From Flagellimonas marinaquae (GTDB lineage Bacteria > Bacteroidota > Bacteroidia > Flavobacteriales > Flavobacteriaceae): a stretch of 64,000 nt of DNA. The first letter of the stretch is position 1, and each line of letters begins with the position of its first letter. Positions 54,945-64,000 of this stretch are shown one piece after another. The DNA lies in NCBI RefSeq assembly GCF_003992675.1, contig NZ_RZMZ01000005.1, positions 62,001 through 126,000 on the forward strand. Reading direction: 5' to 3'. The notes below the pieces were generated by a model. That model saw only the letters and a program-made list of their open reading frames with translations. It did no database searches and was not told where the DNA came from. Both the position numbers and the translations under genes were made by a program.

Positions 54945-56962
54945 ACAACCCATTATTGGAGCCTTTTGATCAGGCACCATTTTCCCAAATAAAGAATGAA
55001 GATTTTAAACCGGCTTTTCTTCAGGCCATCGAAGATGCCAAAAAAGAAATTGATGCAATCGTCGATAATCCAGATTCCCCCACTTTTGAAAACACCTTGG
55101 AGGCCTTGGATTTTTCAGGTCAACAACTGGATAGGATTTCAAGCATCTTTTTCAATCTGAACTCTGCCGAAACCAACGAAGAGATTCAGAAAATAGCCCA
55201 AGAAGTGTCCCCCTTGCTATCCGAATTCAGTAATGACATTACCTTGAACGAGGGACTTTTTAAACGCATCAAAGCCGTTTACGAGCAACGAGACTCTTTG
55301 AACCTGACCACAGAGCAACAGACGCTCTTGGAGAAGAAATACAAGAACTTTAGCCGAAATGGGGCCAATTTAACCGAAGAAAACAAAAAACGCCTACGGG
55401 AAATCGACACAGAACTTGCCAAACTGAAACTCACCTTTGGTGAAAATGTATTGGCCGAGACGAACAAATACGAGATGTTGCTGACGGATGAAAAAGATGT
55501 CGAGGGGCTTCCCGATGGCACCAAAGAAGCCGCTGCCCAACTAGCGGAATCCAAAGGCAAAGAAGGTTGGCTCATTACCTTGGACTATCCGAGCTACATC
55601 CCCTTTATGAAATATGCCAAAAACAGGGAATTGCGAAAGGAACTATCCATGGCCTTTGGCAGCAAAGGGTTTCATAATGACGAGCTGGACAACCAAGAAA
55701 ACGTGAAAAGAATCGTGAAGCTTCGCCACGAAAGAGCCAAGTTATTGGGCTATAAAACACATGCCCATTTTGTACTCGAAGAACGTATGGCAGAGACTCC
55801 AGAGAAAGTGTTGGACTTCTTAAACGAGCTTTTGGAAAAGTCTAAACCCGCGGCCGAACTTGAATTTGCAGAATTGGAGGCCTACGCCAAGGAGCTGGAC
55901 AACATCGACCGTTTGGAAAAATGGGACAGCGCTTACTATTCCGAAAAATTGAAGCAAAAACTCTTCAATTTGGATGACGAAAAGCTAAAACCCTATTTCA
56001 AGCTCGAAAATGTAATCAATGGGGTGTTTCGAGTTGCGGAAAAACTCTTTGGACTTACCTTCAAGGAAGTGGACCATGTGGACAAATACCACAAGGAAGT
56101 GAAAACCTTTGAAGTCTATGAAAATGGGGATTTCATATCCCTGTTTTATGCTGACTTCCACCCAAGACCAGGAAAAAGAGGCGGCGCCTGGATGACCAGT
56201 TACAAGCCACAGTACGTTTTAAATGGCAAAAACAATAGGCCGCACATTTCCAACGTATGCAATTTTACCAAACCGACAAGCTCAAAACCGTCGCTGCTTA
56301 CCTTCAACGAAGTAACTACGCTTTTCCATGAGTTCGGACATGCGCTGCACGGTATGTTGGCCAATACCACCTACCCTAGCCTATCCGGAACTTCCGTGTA
56401 CTGGGATTTTGTGGAACTGCCCAGCCAAGTGATGGAAAATTGGTGCTACGAAAAAGAGGCTTTGGAACTCTTTGCCCATCATTACGAGACAGGTGAATTG
56501 ATTCCCATAGAACTGGTGGAAAAAATAAAGGAATCCGCAACATTTCAAGAAGGCATGGCCACGGTTCGCCAATTGAGCTTTGGATTGTTGGACATGGCTT
56601 GGCATGGTGACGACCCATCAAATATAACAGATGTAAAAGCCTTTGAAGATCAAGCATTTGAGAGTACCGATCTGTTCCCAAAAACACCCGAAACCTGTTT
56701 GAGCACGTCCTTTTCCCATATTTTTCAAGGGGGTTATTCATCCGGCTACTACAGTTACAAATGGGCCGAGGTTTTGGATGCAGATGCTTTTGCCTACTTC
56801 AAGGAAAATGGGATTTTCAGTAGAACGGTTGCCGATAGGTTCAAGGAATATGTGCTTTCCAAGGGAGGAACTGAAAATCCTATGGAACTCTACAAGAAAT
56901 TTCGCGGGGCCGAACCAAGCATTGACGCCTTGTTGGAACGGGCAGGGTTGGTAACCAAATAA
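54941..56962 (+). CDS. M3 family oligopeptidase (Dcp/OpdA-like)
   Basis: A 673-residue zinc metallopeptidase. The HExxH is HEFGH at 463-467 (TLFHEFGHALHGM), with the third ligand expected in the following ELPSQVMENW. The C-terminal thimet-type region is complete (FSHIFQGGYSSGYYSYKWAEVLDADAF). No signal peptide is seen, so it cuts short peptides in the cytoplasm, like Dcp or oligopeptidase A. An upstream in-frame start exists at 54896, but MNNPLLEPFDQAPFSQI is the family start. Confidence 0.93.
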   Translation: MNNPLLEPFDQAPFSQIKNEDFKPAFLQAIEDAKKEIDAIVDNPDSPTFENTLEALDFSGQQLDRISSIFFNLNSAETNEEIQKIAQEVSPLLSEFSNDITLNEGLFKRIKAVYEQRDSLNLTTEQQTLLEKKYKNFSRNGANLTEENKKRLREIDTELAKLKLTFGENVLAETNKYEMLLTDEKDVEGLPDGTKEAAAQLAESKGKEGWLITLDYPSYIPFMKYAKNRELRKELSMAFGSKGFHNDELDNQENVKRIVKLRHERAKLLGYKTHAHFVLEERMAETPEKVLDFLNELLEKSKPAAELEFAELEAYAKELDNIDRLEKWDSAYYSEKLKQKLFNLDDEKLKPYFKLENVINGVFRVAEKLFGLTFKEVDHVDKYHKEVKTFEVYENGDFISLFYADFHPRPGKRGGAWMTSYKPQYVLNGKNNRPHISNVCNFTKPTSSKPSLLTFNEVTTLFHEFGHALHGMLANTTYPSLSGTSVYWDFVELPSQVMENWCYEKEALELFAHHYETGELIPIELVEKIKESATFQEGMATVRQLSFGLLDMAWHGDDPSNITDVKAFEDQAFESTDLFPKTPETCLSTSFSHIFQGGYSSGYYSYKWAEVLDADAFAYFKENGIFSRTVADRFKEYVLSKGGTENPMELYKKFRGAEPSIDALLERAGLVTK

Positions 56963-57111
56963 TAGTGGTTTTTACAACAATTTGTAGGTGCAATTAGAAA
57001 ATTGATGGAAATTTACTATCTTTTTAAGAAAATTGCATTACCTGACCTTTAAAGCTTGAAAGTTCCCATAAATAATCAAGGCTTGCTTTGTTATAACCAA
57101 CCCCGAAGTAT

Positions 57112-58971
57112 ATGAAAAATTGGGACATTGAGGATTTTGGAGTAGATAGTTTGTTTACAGAAACCGTCAAACTTGCCAAACTTGGAATTTATGAACTTAA
57201 CGTAGCCACCAATGAAATCTATTGGAGCGATGTTACCCGTGAAATCACCGAAGTCCCAAATGATTTTGTCCCATCCTTGGATAATCTCGCTTCCTTTTTT
57301 AATGAAGGCCACTACAGGGATATGGCCCGTGATGCCATGCAAAATGCCATCTTAAAAGGTGAGGCTTATGATTTGGACATGGAGGTGGTAACCGCCAAAG
57401 GCAATATCAAACACGTGCGCAATGTCGGAAATCCAAAAATGGAAAATGGCGTTTGTGTCAAATTATTCGGTTTCCTGCAAGACATTACAGAAAGGAAACA
57501 AATAAAAATTGAGCTTACCAAAAAAATTCAACAACTGAATCTTGCCGAGCAGCTCTCACAAATTGGCTATTGGGAGTGGGATATCGTGGCCGATAATATT
57601 CTCTGGTCGGACAACCTATATCGCATATTTGGCCTGGAAGTGGGCACTCCCATCCATTTTGAGCGTGTTATAGAAGCAATACATCCCGATGACCGACAAG
57701 AGTTCCGGGAAAATGCCCAAGAATTCATCGCCGAGAAGCGATTTCGAAAATTTATGCACCGCATTGTGCACAAGGATGGCAGTATCCGTACCGTGGAGTT
57801 GATCGGTGAACTTATCATGAATCCGCAAGGCGACGTAATCAAAATGATCGGGACCACCCAGGACATTACCGAGCAGCGCATGTCCGAAATTAAGTTTAGG
57901 GGGCTTTTGGATTCCGCACCGGACACTATGGTCATTGTTGATAGAAAAGGTGTTATCCAGCTCATCAACAAACAGGCAGAGAAAATGTTTGGCTATAAAT
58001 CATCGGAACTTATTGATGAACCCGTGACCGTTCTGGTGCCAAACCGACTTTGGGACACCATGGAATATTATGCCGAGACTTTTTTTAAAGCTCCAAAGCA
58101 TACCGGGCTTCCTGCGGATCTTGATTTTTTTGTTCAGAACAAATCAGGTTTTCAAACACCCGTTCAAGTAACCCTAAGCCCACTCGAAACCTCCGAAGGG
58201 CTTCTGGTCTCCATTGCACTAAGGGACATTACGGACCAAAAACAGGCCGCTCATCGGATTATGGAAACCAACAAAAGCTTGAAGGAATCAGCGAAGCGAC
58301 TAAAGGCCCAAAATAGGCAATTGGAAGAGTTCAATCAGATCACATCACACAACCTGAGGTCCCCGGTCAGCAATCTCAATGCTTTGTTGGACATTTATAA
58401 AACGGAAAGCGATTCCAAAACAAAGGAGATGATCATCGACAAAATAGAATCGGTAACCAACCACCTTACGTGGACCCTGGATACCCTTGTAGAGTCCCTG
58501 CTCATCAAAAAAAGCTCGCAACAAGCCCTAGAGAAATGCCAATTTGATAAAACTTTGGAACGTACCAAGGCAATGCTCGCTGCCGAAATTTTGAAGACCA
58601 ATGCCATCATTACCTCCGATTTTTCCGAGGCTTCCGAAGTGATGTACAACAAGGTCTATTTGGAGAGCATTTTCATCAACCTGATCAGCAACTCCCTAAA
58701 ATACAAGGCAAAAGACCGAGCTCCAGAAATTTTTGTCCAATCCAGGATGAATAATGGAGCGGTACAGCTCGAGTTTAGGGACAATGGATTGGGAATCAAT
58801 CTTAAAAAGAACGGGCACAAACTGTTTGGGTTCAGCAAGGTTTTCCATAGAAACGATGACGCCAAAGGTGTCGGATTGTTTATAACAAAAGCCCAGGTTG
58901 ATGCCATGGGCGGAAAAATCTGGGCTGAAAGCGAAGAAGGCAAGGGCACTTCTTTTTTTATTAATCTATAA
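57112..58971 (+). CDS. Multi-PAS sensor histidine kinase
   Basis: A 619-residue soluble kinase with no membrane segment. Three PAS/PAC units precede the kinase: about 18-130 (LAKLGIYELNV, LQDITERK), 145-262 (GYWEWDIVADNILWSDNLYRIFGL, IHPDDR, TQDITEQR) and 266-385 (VDRKGVIQLINKQAEKMFGY, RDITDQK). The H-box is SHNLRSPVSN with H413 (usual SHDLRNPL), and the ATPase domain has NLISNSLKY and GVGLFITKAQVDAMGGKIWAESE. A CheY-like regulator follows 12 bases later and is the likely partner. Confidence 0.9.
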   Translation: MKNWDIEDFGVDSLFTETVKLAKLGIYELNVATNEIYWSDVTREITEVPNDFVPSLDNLASFFNEGHYRDMARDAMQNAILKGEAYDLDMEVVTAKGNIKHVRNVGNPKMENGVCVKLFGFLQDITERKQIKIELTKKIQQLNLAEQLSQIGYWEWDIVADNILWSDNLYRIFGLEVGTPIHFERVIEAIHPDDRQEFRENAQEFIAEKRFRKFMHRIVHKDGSIRTVELIGELIMNPQGDVIKMIGTTQDITEQRMSEIKFRGLLDSAPDTMVIVDRKGVIQLINKQAEKMFGYKSSELIDEPVTVLVPNRLWDTMEYYAETFFKAPKHTGLPADLDFFVQNKSGFQTPVQVTLSPLETSEGLLVSIALRDITDQKQAAHRIMETNKSLKESAKRLKAQNRQLEEFNQITSHNLRSPVSNLNALLDIYKTESDSKTKEMIIDKIESVTNHLTWTLDTLVESLLIKKSSQQALEKCQFDKTLERTKAMLAAEILKTNAIITSDFSEASEVMYNKVYLESIFINLISNSLKYKAKDRAPEIFVQSRMNNGAVQLEFRDNGLGINLKKNGHKLFGFSKVFHRNDDAKGVGLFITKAQVDAMGGKIWAESEEGKGTSFFINL

Positions 58972-58983
58972 CTGTTGACGATT

Positions 58984-59379
58984 ATGGAACCGGTTAATGT
59001 CTTTGTGATTGATGATGATGATATCTACCAATTTACTATCGCAGTAACGCTCAGAAGTATTCCAGCAGTAGGTTCTACCCGCACCTTTTCCGATGGTGCC
59101 GAAGCACTGGAATATATTGTGGTGCACCAGAATGACGAGGATAAGCTTCCCGACATTATCTTTCTGGACATCAACATGCCCGTAATGGATGGTTTTCAGT
59201 TTATGGAGGAGTTTGTGGAACTGCTTCCCAGTTTAAAAAAGTCCATCAAAGTATACATGGTTTCCTCCTCCATGGATCCCAAGGATATAAAAAGGGCCAA
59301 AAGAATTGATGAAATCTCGGATTATTTGATCAAGCCTTTAAACTCCGCGGATATCAAGGAAATCATAGCTAACTTGTGA
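58984..59379 (+). CDS. Single-domain response regulator
   Basis: A 131-residue CheY-like receiver without an output domain. Acidic pocket FVIDDDD (7-13), phospho-acceptor D62 in IIFLDINMPVMDG, switch Ser in MVSSSMDP and K in YLIKPLN. The frame opens at a TTG 3 codons earlier; the ATG is preferred. It forms a pair with the PAS kinase upstream and must signal by protein contact or a phosphorelay. Confidence 0.92.
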   Translation: MEPVNVFVIDDDDIYQFTIAVTLRSIPAVGSTRTFSDGAEALEYIVVHQNDEDKLPDIIFLDINMPVMDGFQFMEEFVELLPSLKKSIKVYMVSSSMDPKDIKRAKRIDEISDYLIKPLNSADIKEIIANL

Positions 59380-59493
59380 GCTATTTTAAGCAGGCGAATC
59401 AAAAACCTTTGTTAAACCTTTATCCGGCTGTTAGACTGAAACCTTTTATACGTCTAAATGGGCCTAAAGATGGATTAGCTGTCCAAAAACCAC

Positions 59494-59501
59494 TACATTT
59501 G
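59494..59501 (+). promoter_or_regulatory. -7 element of the ECF sigma factor promoter
   Basis: TACATTTG matches TAnnTTTG; the ATG is 17 bases downstream. The -33 TTG is absent at the normal distance, which could mean that an activator or another sigma factor is needed. Confidence 0.4.
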
Positions 59502-59517
59502 GTAATTCGAAACGAAA

Positions 59518-60072
59518 ATGGCCAAACATCAACTTCAACCGGACAATTGGGTAGATCAATATGCAGACTACCTCTTCAACTATGCAGTCTCGCGCGTGAG
59601 TGATGCGGAAATTGCAAAGGACTTGGTACAAGAAACCTTTTTTGCAGGTCTGAATTCGGCCAAAAACTTCAAGGGCGATGCTGCCGAGCGGACTTGGTTG
59701 GTATCCATTCTTAAGCGAAAAGTAATCGACCATTACCGAAAAATAAATTCAAAAAAAGGCAAGGCCGAGGTACGCATCAATTACAGCTCCGATTCCGATG
59801 CCGAAGGTGACTGGTTGGAACAGCAAGTAGCCGACCCATTTAGCAAGGATGGCGATAACATCCTTGAAAATAAGGAGTTGGGGCTGGCCATACAGGATTG
59901 TATTACCAAACTTCCACAGAAGCAGGCGTTGGTTTTCAAATTAAAAACAATCCAAGGAATGAGTACCGAAGATGTTTGTAATGAACTGGATATAAATCCG
60001 TCCAACCTTTGGGTAATGATCCATAGGGCAAGAACTGCACTTATGGGTTGCTTAAATGAAAACTGGTTTTAG
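59518..60072 (+). CDS. ECF-type RNA polymerase sigma factor
   Basis: A 184-residue sigma-70 family protein: region 2 at about 10-80 (YADYLFNYAVSRVSDAEIAKDLVQETFFAGL, RTWLVSILKRKVIDHYRK), a longer acidic linker (about 85-118) and region 4 at about 125-180 (LPQKQALVFKLKTIQGMSTEDVCNELDINPSNLWVMIHRARTAL). It is followed 2 bases later by a small Cys/His protein that could be its regulator. Promoter targets cannot be told from the window. Confidence 0.92.
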   Translation: MAKHQLQPDNWVDQYADYLFNYAVSRVSDAEIAKDLVQETFFAGLNSAKNFKGDAAERTWLVSILKRKVIDHYRKINSKKGKAEVRINYSSDSDAEGDWLEQQVADPFSKDGDNILENKELGLAIQDCITKLPQKQALVFKLKTIQGMSTEDVCNELDINPSNLWVMIHRARTALMGCLNENWF

Positions 60073-60074
60073 GT

Positions 60075-60305
60075 ATGAAGATTTCGTGTAAAGAGGCATC
60101 TAGTATTTGTGATAAGTCCCAATATAAAGAGGCAAGTTGGTGGGACATTTTTAAGCTACGCTTTCATTTGTTCTATTGCAAAACCTGTCAGTTGTACTCC
60201 AAAAAGAACAGTGAGCTAACTTCTTTGTGCGACAAAGCAGGGCTCACCATGCTATCCGACGAGGACAAAAAGAAAATGAAAAGGGATCTCAAGGAGAAAC
60301 GCTAA
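60075..60305 (+). CDS. Small Cys/His protein, candidate zinc-binding anti-sigma factor
   Basis: A 76-residue protein with C5, C12, H31, C35 and C38 (HLFYCKTCQ), an H-x3-C-x2-C pattern as in zinc-containing anti-sigma domains, and a basic C-terminus. No membrane helix is present. Placed 2 bases after the ECF sigma gene, it is a candidate cytoplasmic anti-sigma or co-regulator. The stop overlaps that of the convergent membrane protein by 4 bases. Confidence 0.7.
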   Translation: MKISCKEASSICDKSQYKEASWWDIFKLRFHLFYCKTCQLYSKKNSELTSLCDKAGLTMLSDEDKKKMKRDLKEKR

Positions 60306-61129
60306 CCCACAAAGCGTTCTGCCCACCAAAAAAGGCAAAACCAACAAATAGGGATAGCTTCCACCCAAAACATTACAAAGTATTTGGATTTCATCCGTTC
60401 ATGCGAAGCCAGCACTACCAAAAGCATCACACATACTACGGATTGCAGCTCCGCCTCCATGGGATGCATCGTATCCTTTAAAAAAGTCAACAAAAAGAAA
60501 ATTAAGGTCAGCCCCATTCCCAATCGTCGAGTGGCTCGCTCACCCAAGACTTGGGGCAATGTTCGCAAACTACGGTCGTCCCATTGCAAGTCCCTAATTT
60601 CAAAGGGTACAATCAATACCAAAACCAATACCATTCGTTGGATGAAGGTGACCGAAAAGTCCCAATTCAATGGAATATCCGAATTCAATACGGGCAACAA
60701 AACCGAGAAACCGGCCCACACGAAGGCAACGATGTAAATTTTTAGTCCGGCCAGATTCCGCAAATTCTTCGCCCGTGGCAAAAGAGGTATGGCATATAGT
60801 GCGGACAACACTCCCAAGACGGCCGTAGCCACCCAAATGTTGCTGTCCAACTGGGCCAAAAAATACAGGGCAAACACAAAGGACACGAAACTGAATATTT
60901 GGATGATTCTGTGGTAGGCATTGGAGACAATGAGGTATTTATAGGCTTCCACTCCATATTTGATGAAATTATAGCAAACGATCACGCTGCAAAAAATGAA
61001 ACCCAACAGATGCAAATCCAATGAAGTACCTAACAAATAAAAAGTGACCCCTGCCAAGGAAATCACCGCTATGGCCACGTGAATACTGGCATCCAGATAA
61101 AAATCAAATAATGCTTTTAAGGTTCTCAT
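60302..61129 (-). CDS. UbiA-like multi-pass membrane protein
   Basis: A 275-residue protein with about eight hydrophobic helices. Arrangement and the polar loop [32 protein letters not shown] resemble UbiA prenyltransferases (second Asp-rich region), but the first NDxxD motif is not visible, being replaced by [13 protein letters not shown], so activity is uncertain. The frame opens at a TTG at 61156; the ATG at 61129 ([15 protein letters not shown]) is chosen. Divergent from gcvP. Confidence 0.65.
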   Translation of the reverse strand: MRTLKALFDFYLDASIHVAIAVISLAGVTFYLLGTSLDLHLLGFIFCSVIVCYNFIKYGVEAYKYLIVSNAYHRIIQIFSFVSFVFALYFLAQLDSNIWVATAVLGVLSALYAIPLLPRAKNLRNLAGLKIYIVAFVWAGFSVLLPVLNSDIPLNWDFSVTFIQRMVLVLVLIVPFEIRDLQWDDRSLRTLPQVLGERATRRLGMGLTLIFFLLTFLKDTMHPMEAELQSVVCVMLLVVLASHERMKSKYFVMFWVEAIPICWFCLFWWAERFVG

Positions 61130-61200
61130 GCGGTAAAATCCCAATCCTAAGGCCAAAGGTTAATTGGTGGTTAACAACTTTGCTCCATCGACTATCAAAA

Positions 61201-61234
61201 TTGACCATTTTCATCGAATTAATCCCTAATTTTG
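61201..61234 (+). promoter_or_regulatory. gcvP promoter
   Basis: TTG at 61201-61203, a 23-nt spacer (long but within the observed range) and TAATTTTG at 61227-61234, a full match to TAnnTTTG. The ATG follows 20 bases later. No glycine riboswitch-like structure is seen in this short leader. Confidence 0.5.
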
Positions 61235-61254
61235 TGCACTTTATTGGATTGAAC

Positions 61255-64000
61255 ATGAACACAGAGGTATTTGCTGCCAGGCACATTGGCATCACAGAAA
61301 GAGACTTGCCCCACATGCTCGAAACCATTGGGGTGGAAAGTGTGGAACAGCTCATCAACGAGACCATTCCCGATGACATCAAACTAAAAAAACCGTTGGA
61401 CCTTCCGCAAGGCATCAGCGAACACGAGTTCCTGAACCATCTGCATGCGCTGGCCAAAAAGAACAAGGTTTTTAAAAGCTACATTGGCTTGGGGTACCAC
61501 GAGTCCCTAACACCATCGGTCATCAAAAGAAATATCTTGGAAAATCCAGGGTGGTACACTGCCTACACGCCATACCAAGCCGAGATTGCCCAAGGCAGAT
61601 TGGAAGCCCTACTGAATTTCCAGACGATGATTGCCGACCTTACTGGAATGGAAATTGCCAATGCCTCACTTTTGGACGAAAGTACCGCAGCGGCCGAAGC
61701 CATGACCATGTTGTTCGAGCTACGCAGTCGCCAACAGAAAAAGGACGGTGCCGTTAAGTTTTTCGTATCCGAAGAAATACTTCCACAAACACTGAGTTTG
61801 TTGCAAACGCGAGCGATTCCTTTGGGTATTGAACTGGTTATCGGAGATCATGAAACATTCGGTTTCTCCACAGATTTTTACGGAGCACTTTTGCAGTATC
61901 CAGGAAAACATGGTCAGGTAAATGACTATGCATCCTTTGTTGCACACGCCAATGCCAACGATATCAAAGTAGCTGTTGCCGCGGACATCTTAAGCCTTGT
62001 GATGCTTACCCCGCCCGGGGAATGGGGTGTTGATGCCGTAGTGGGCACCACTCAACGTTTCGGAATCCCATTGGGGTATGGTGGACCACACGCCGCCTTT
62101 TTTGCCACCAAAGATGCCTACAAAAGAAACATTCCTGGCCGAATCATAGGGATTACCAAAGATACCGATGGCAACCCAGCCCTTCGTATGGCGCTCCAAA
62201 CAAGGGAGCAGCACATCAAAAGGGATAAGGCAACCTCCAACATTTGTACGGCCCAGGTGCTCTTGGCCGTAATGGCAGGAATGTATGCCGTATATCACGG
62301 TCCGGAAGGATTAAAGTATATAGCCAACAAAGTGCATAGACAGGCCTGCAACATTGCAACAGCAGTAGAAAAGCTCGGACTAAAGCAATTGAACACTTCC
62401 TTTTTTGATACCTTGAAGATTGAAGTGGGAGATGCCTCCAAAATCAAGGAGATGGCGGAATCTTCTAGCATCAACTTTAACTATGTTGACGATAAGACCA
62501 TTTCAATTTCCTTGAACGAAGCCACCTCTGATGAAGATGTCATCAAATTGACAAAATTATTCGCGCACTTTACAGGAAACAAAGAAGATTTTTTCGTTGA
62601 AAAGAATAGCGAAGTTAAGATCCCATCAACCCTGCAAAGACAAGCTCCTTTCATGCAGCACGAGGTCTTTAATTCCTACCATTCGGAAACAGAGTTGATG
62701 CGCTACATCAAAAAATTGGAAAGAAAGGACTTGGCGTTGAACCACTCCATGATTTCTTTGGGAAGTTGCACCATGAAATTGAACGCAGCTTCAGAAATGT
62801 TGCCATTGAGCTGGCCGGAATGGGGCAATATCCATCCCTTTGCGCCGGTTGATCAGGCACAAGGCTACCAAGAGGTGCTCCAATCATTGGAAGAACAATT
62901 AAATGTAATCACAGGCTTTGCCGCAACTTCCTTGCAACCCAATTCAGGGGCACAGGGGGAATATGCAGGGCTGATGGTCATCCGTGCCTACCACGAATCC
63001 AGAGGGGAAGGACACCGAAATATTTGTTTAATTCCCGCCTCTGCACACGGAACCAACCCAGCTTCCGCTGTAATGGCAGGAATGCAAGTAGTAGTGACCA
63101 AAACCGATGAAAAAGGAAACATCGATATCGCGGATTTGGAAGAAAAAGTAGAGAAATACGCCGATAATCTAGCCGCCTTAATGGTGACATACCCTTCCAC
63201 TCATGGTGTTTTTGAGTCATCCATTAGGCAAATCACCAAACTCATACACGACAATGGCGGACAAGTGTACATGGACGGTGCCAACATGAATGCTCAGGTT
63301 GGACTCACCAATCCTGCTACTATTGGAGCCGATGTGTGCCACCTCAATTTGCACAAAACCTTTGCCATTCCCCACGGAGGCGGTGGTCCAGGTGTAGGTC
63401 CCATTTGCGTGGCCGAACAACTAAAACCCTTCTTGCCCTCCAACCCGGTAATAGAAACGGGTGGTGAAAAAGCCATTACAGCTATTTCTGCGGCACCTTG
63501 GGGCAGTTCTTTAGTTTGCTTGATTTCCTACGGATATATTAAAATGTTGGGTAGCGAAGGACTTACCAAAGCGACCGAAGCCGCCATTTTGAACGCCAAC
63601 TACATCAAAGACCAGTTGAAGGGCAAGTTTGATGTACTCTATACAGGTGAACGCGGACGCGCTGCCCACGAAATGATCATCGACTGTAGGCCTTTTAAAG
63701 CGAATGGCATTGAAGTAACGGATATCGCCAAACGACTTATCGATTATGGGTTCCATGCCCCTACGGTTTCTTTCCCAGTAGCCGGTACCATGATGATCGA
63801 ACCTACAGAAAGTGAAAGCTTGGCCGAATTGAATCGTTTTTGTGAAGCCATGTTATCCATTCGTGCAGAAATTGAAGAAGCTGCTTCAGATGAAACGGAC
63901 AATGTGCTTAAAAATGCGCCACATACCTTGGCCATGCTCACAAGCGACTCTTGGAGTCATCCATATAGCCGCGAAAAAGCTGCATTTCCATTGCCCTATG
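61255..64000 (+). CDS. gcvP: Glycine dehydrogenase (decarboxylating), P-protein, cut by the window edge
   Basis: The frame is open from the ATG to the end of the window (915 codons; the family has about 950). It decarboxylates glycine with PLP and passes the aminomethyl group to GcvH. The fused two-half form is present: N-terminal half [45 protein letters not shown]-terminal half [15 protein letters not shown], and the PLP lysine K701 in [18 protein letters not shown]. It has its own promoter. gcvT and gcvH are not in the window. Confidence 0.97.
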   Translation, partial: MNTEVFAARHIGITERDLPHMLETIGVESVEQLINETIPDDIKLKKPLDLPQGISEHEFLNHLHALAKKNKVFKSYIGLGYHESLTPSVIKRNILENPGWYTAYTPYQAEIAQGRLEALLNFQTMIADLTGMEIANASLLDESTAAAEAMTMLFELRSRQQKKDGAVKFFVSEEILPQTLSLLQTRAIPLGIELVIGDHETFGFSTDFYGALLQYPGKHGQVNDYASFVAHANANDIKVAVAADILSLVMLTPPGEWGVDAVVGTTQRFGIPLGYGGPHAAFFATKDAYKRNIPGRIIGITKDTDGNPALRMALQTREQHIKRDKATSNICTAQVLLAVMAGMYAVYHGPEGLKYIANKVHRQACNIATAVEKLGLKQLNTSFFDTLKIEVGDASKIKEMAESSSINFNYVDDKTISISLNEATSDEDVIKLTKLFAHFTGNKEDFFVEKNSEVKIPSTLQRQAPFMQHEVFNSYHSETELMRYIKKLERKDLALNHSMISLGSCTMKLNAASEMLPLSWPEWGNIHPFAPVDQAQGYQEVLQSLEEQLNVITGFAATSLQPNSGAQGEYAGLMVIRAYHESRGEGHRNICLIPASAHGTNPASAVMAGMQVVVTKTDEKGNIDIADLEEKVEKYADNLAALMVTYPSTHGVFESSIRQITKLIHDNGGQVYMDGANMNAQVGLTNPATIGADVCHLNLHKTFAIPHGGGGPGVGPICVAEQLKPFLPSNPVIETGGEKAITAISAAPWGSSLVCLISYGYIKMLGSEGLTKATEAAILNANYIKDQLKGKFDVLYTGERGRAAHEMIIDCRPFKANGIEVTDIAKRLIDYGFHAPTVSFPVAGTMMIEPTESESLAELNRFCEAMLSIRAEIEEAASDETDNVLKNAPHTLAMLTSDSWSHPYSREKAAFPLPY

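Noticed and set aside
61129..61254. Glycine riboswitch upstream of gcvP
   Set aside because: The space between the promoter and the ATG is about 20 bases, too short for a glycine aptamer.

Overview
The window is chromosomal DNA from a member of the Bacteroidota, most likely a marine Flavobacteriaceae close to Muricauda/Allomuricauda (genus not certain). The evidence is a SusC/SusD pair, the hypoxanthine phosphoribosyltransferase-adenylate kinase fusion, many short lipoproteins with late lipoboxes, the gene order rplQ-carA-eno-gltA, promoters of the Bacteroidota type (TTG, about 19-20 nt, TAnnTTTG) and the absence of Shine-Dalgarno sequences. No tRNA, rRNA, CRISPR array, transposase or phage gene was found.

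Layout. 1-310: a small unknown gene behind a promoter flanked by two copies of a 14-bp palindrome. 541-2442 (-): two pentein-fold enzymes, an arginine deiminase-like protein and CtlX, that could take arginine through citrulline to ornithine. 2728-8841: an exported unknown, citrate synthase, a glycogen synthase-like glycosyltransferase, enolase and carA. 8939-26079 (-): one long str-S10-spc-alpha ribosomal cluster from rpsL to rplQ, with fusA, secY, infA and rpoA inside, driven by a clear promoter upstream of rpsL. Two or three of its spacers are long and rich in hairpins. 26640-32556 (+): a SusC/SusD transporter with a third lipoprotein and no enzymes. 32764-43826: rlmB, rhomboid protease, rarA, a DUF5723 barrel with its lipoprotein, a HAD nucleotidase, a degenerate deacetylase-like protein, radC, a DUF1569 protein, a truncated Mur-ligase-like protein and a cupin.

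43823-47107 is the accessory hot spot and the main discovery. An atypical SDR gene is followed by about 2.3 kb carrying parDE, a DUF4265 gene and a DUF2202 lipoprotein gene, all on the minus strand, then by the 3-prime end only of a second SDR copy. The minus-strand genes are separated by structures that look like integron attC sites. For two complete units the 7-base core at the 5-prime border is the exact reverse complement of the R-double-prime core at the end of the same unit, which is what integron cassettes require. No integrase is present, so this looks like an integrase-less cassette cluster (CALIN).

47202-64000 returns to core genes: DoxX protein, a LytS/LytTR two-component pair, DUF4136 lipoprotein, obgE, hpt-adk, purK-purE, an EF-hand membrane protein, an M3 peptidase, a PAS histidine kinase with a CheY-like regulator, an ECF sigma factor with a small Cys/His protein, a UbiA-like membrane protein, and gcvP running off the right edge.

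Start codons were moved where family alignment or promoter position argued for it: rplX, rpmC, rplD, rlmB (TTG), hpt-adk (TTG), ctlX (TTG), purK, the Mur-like gene, the M3 peptidase and the LytS-type kinase.
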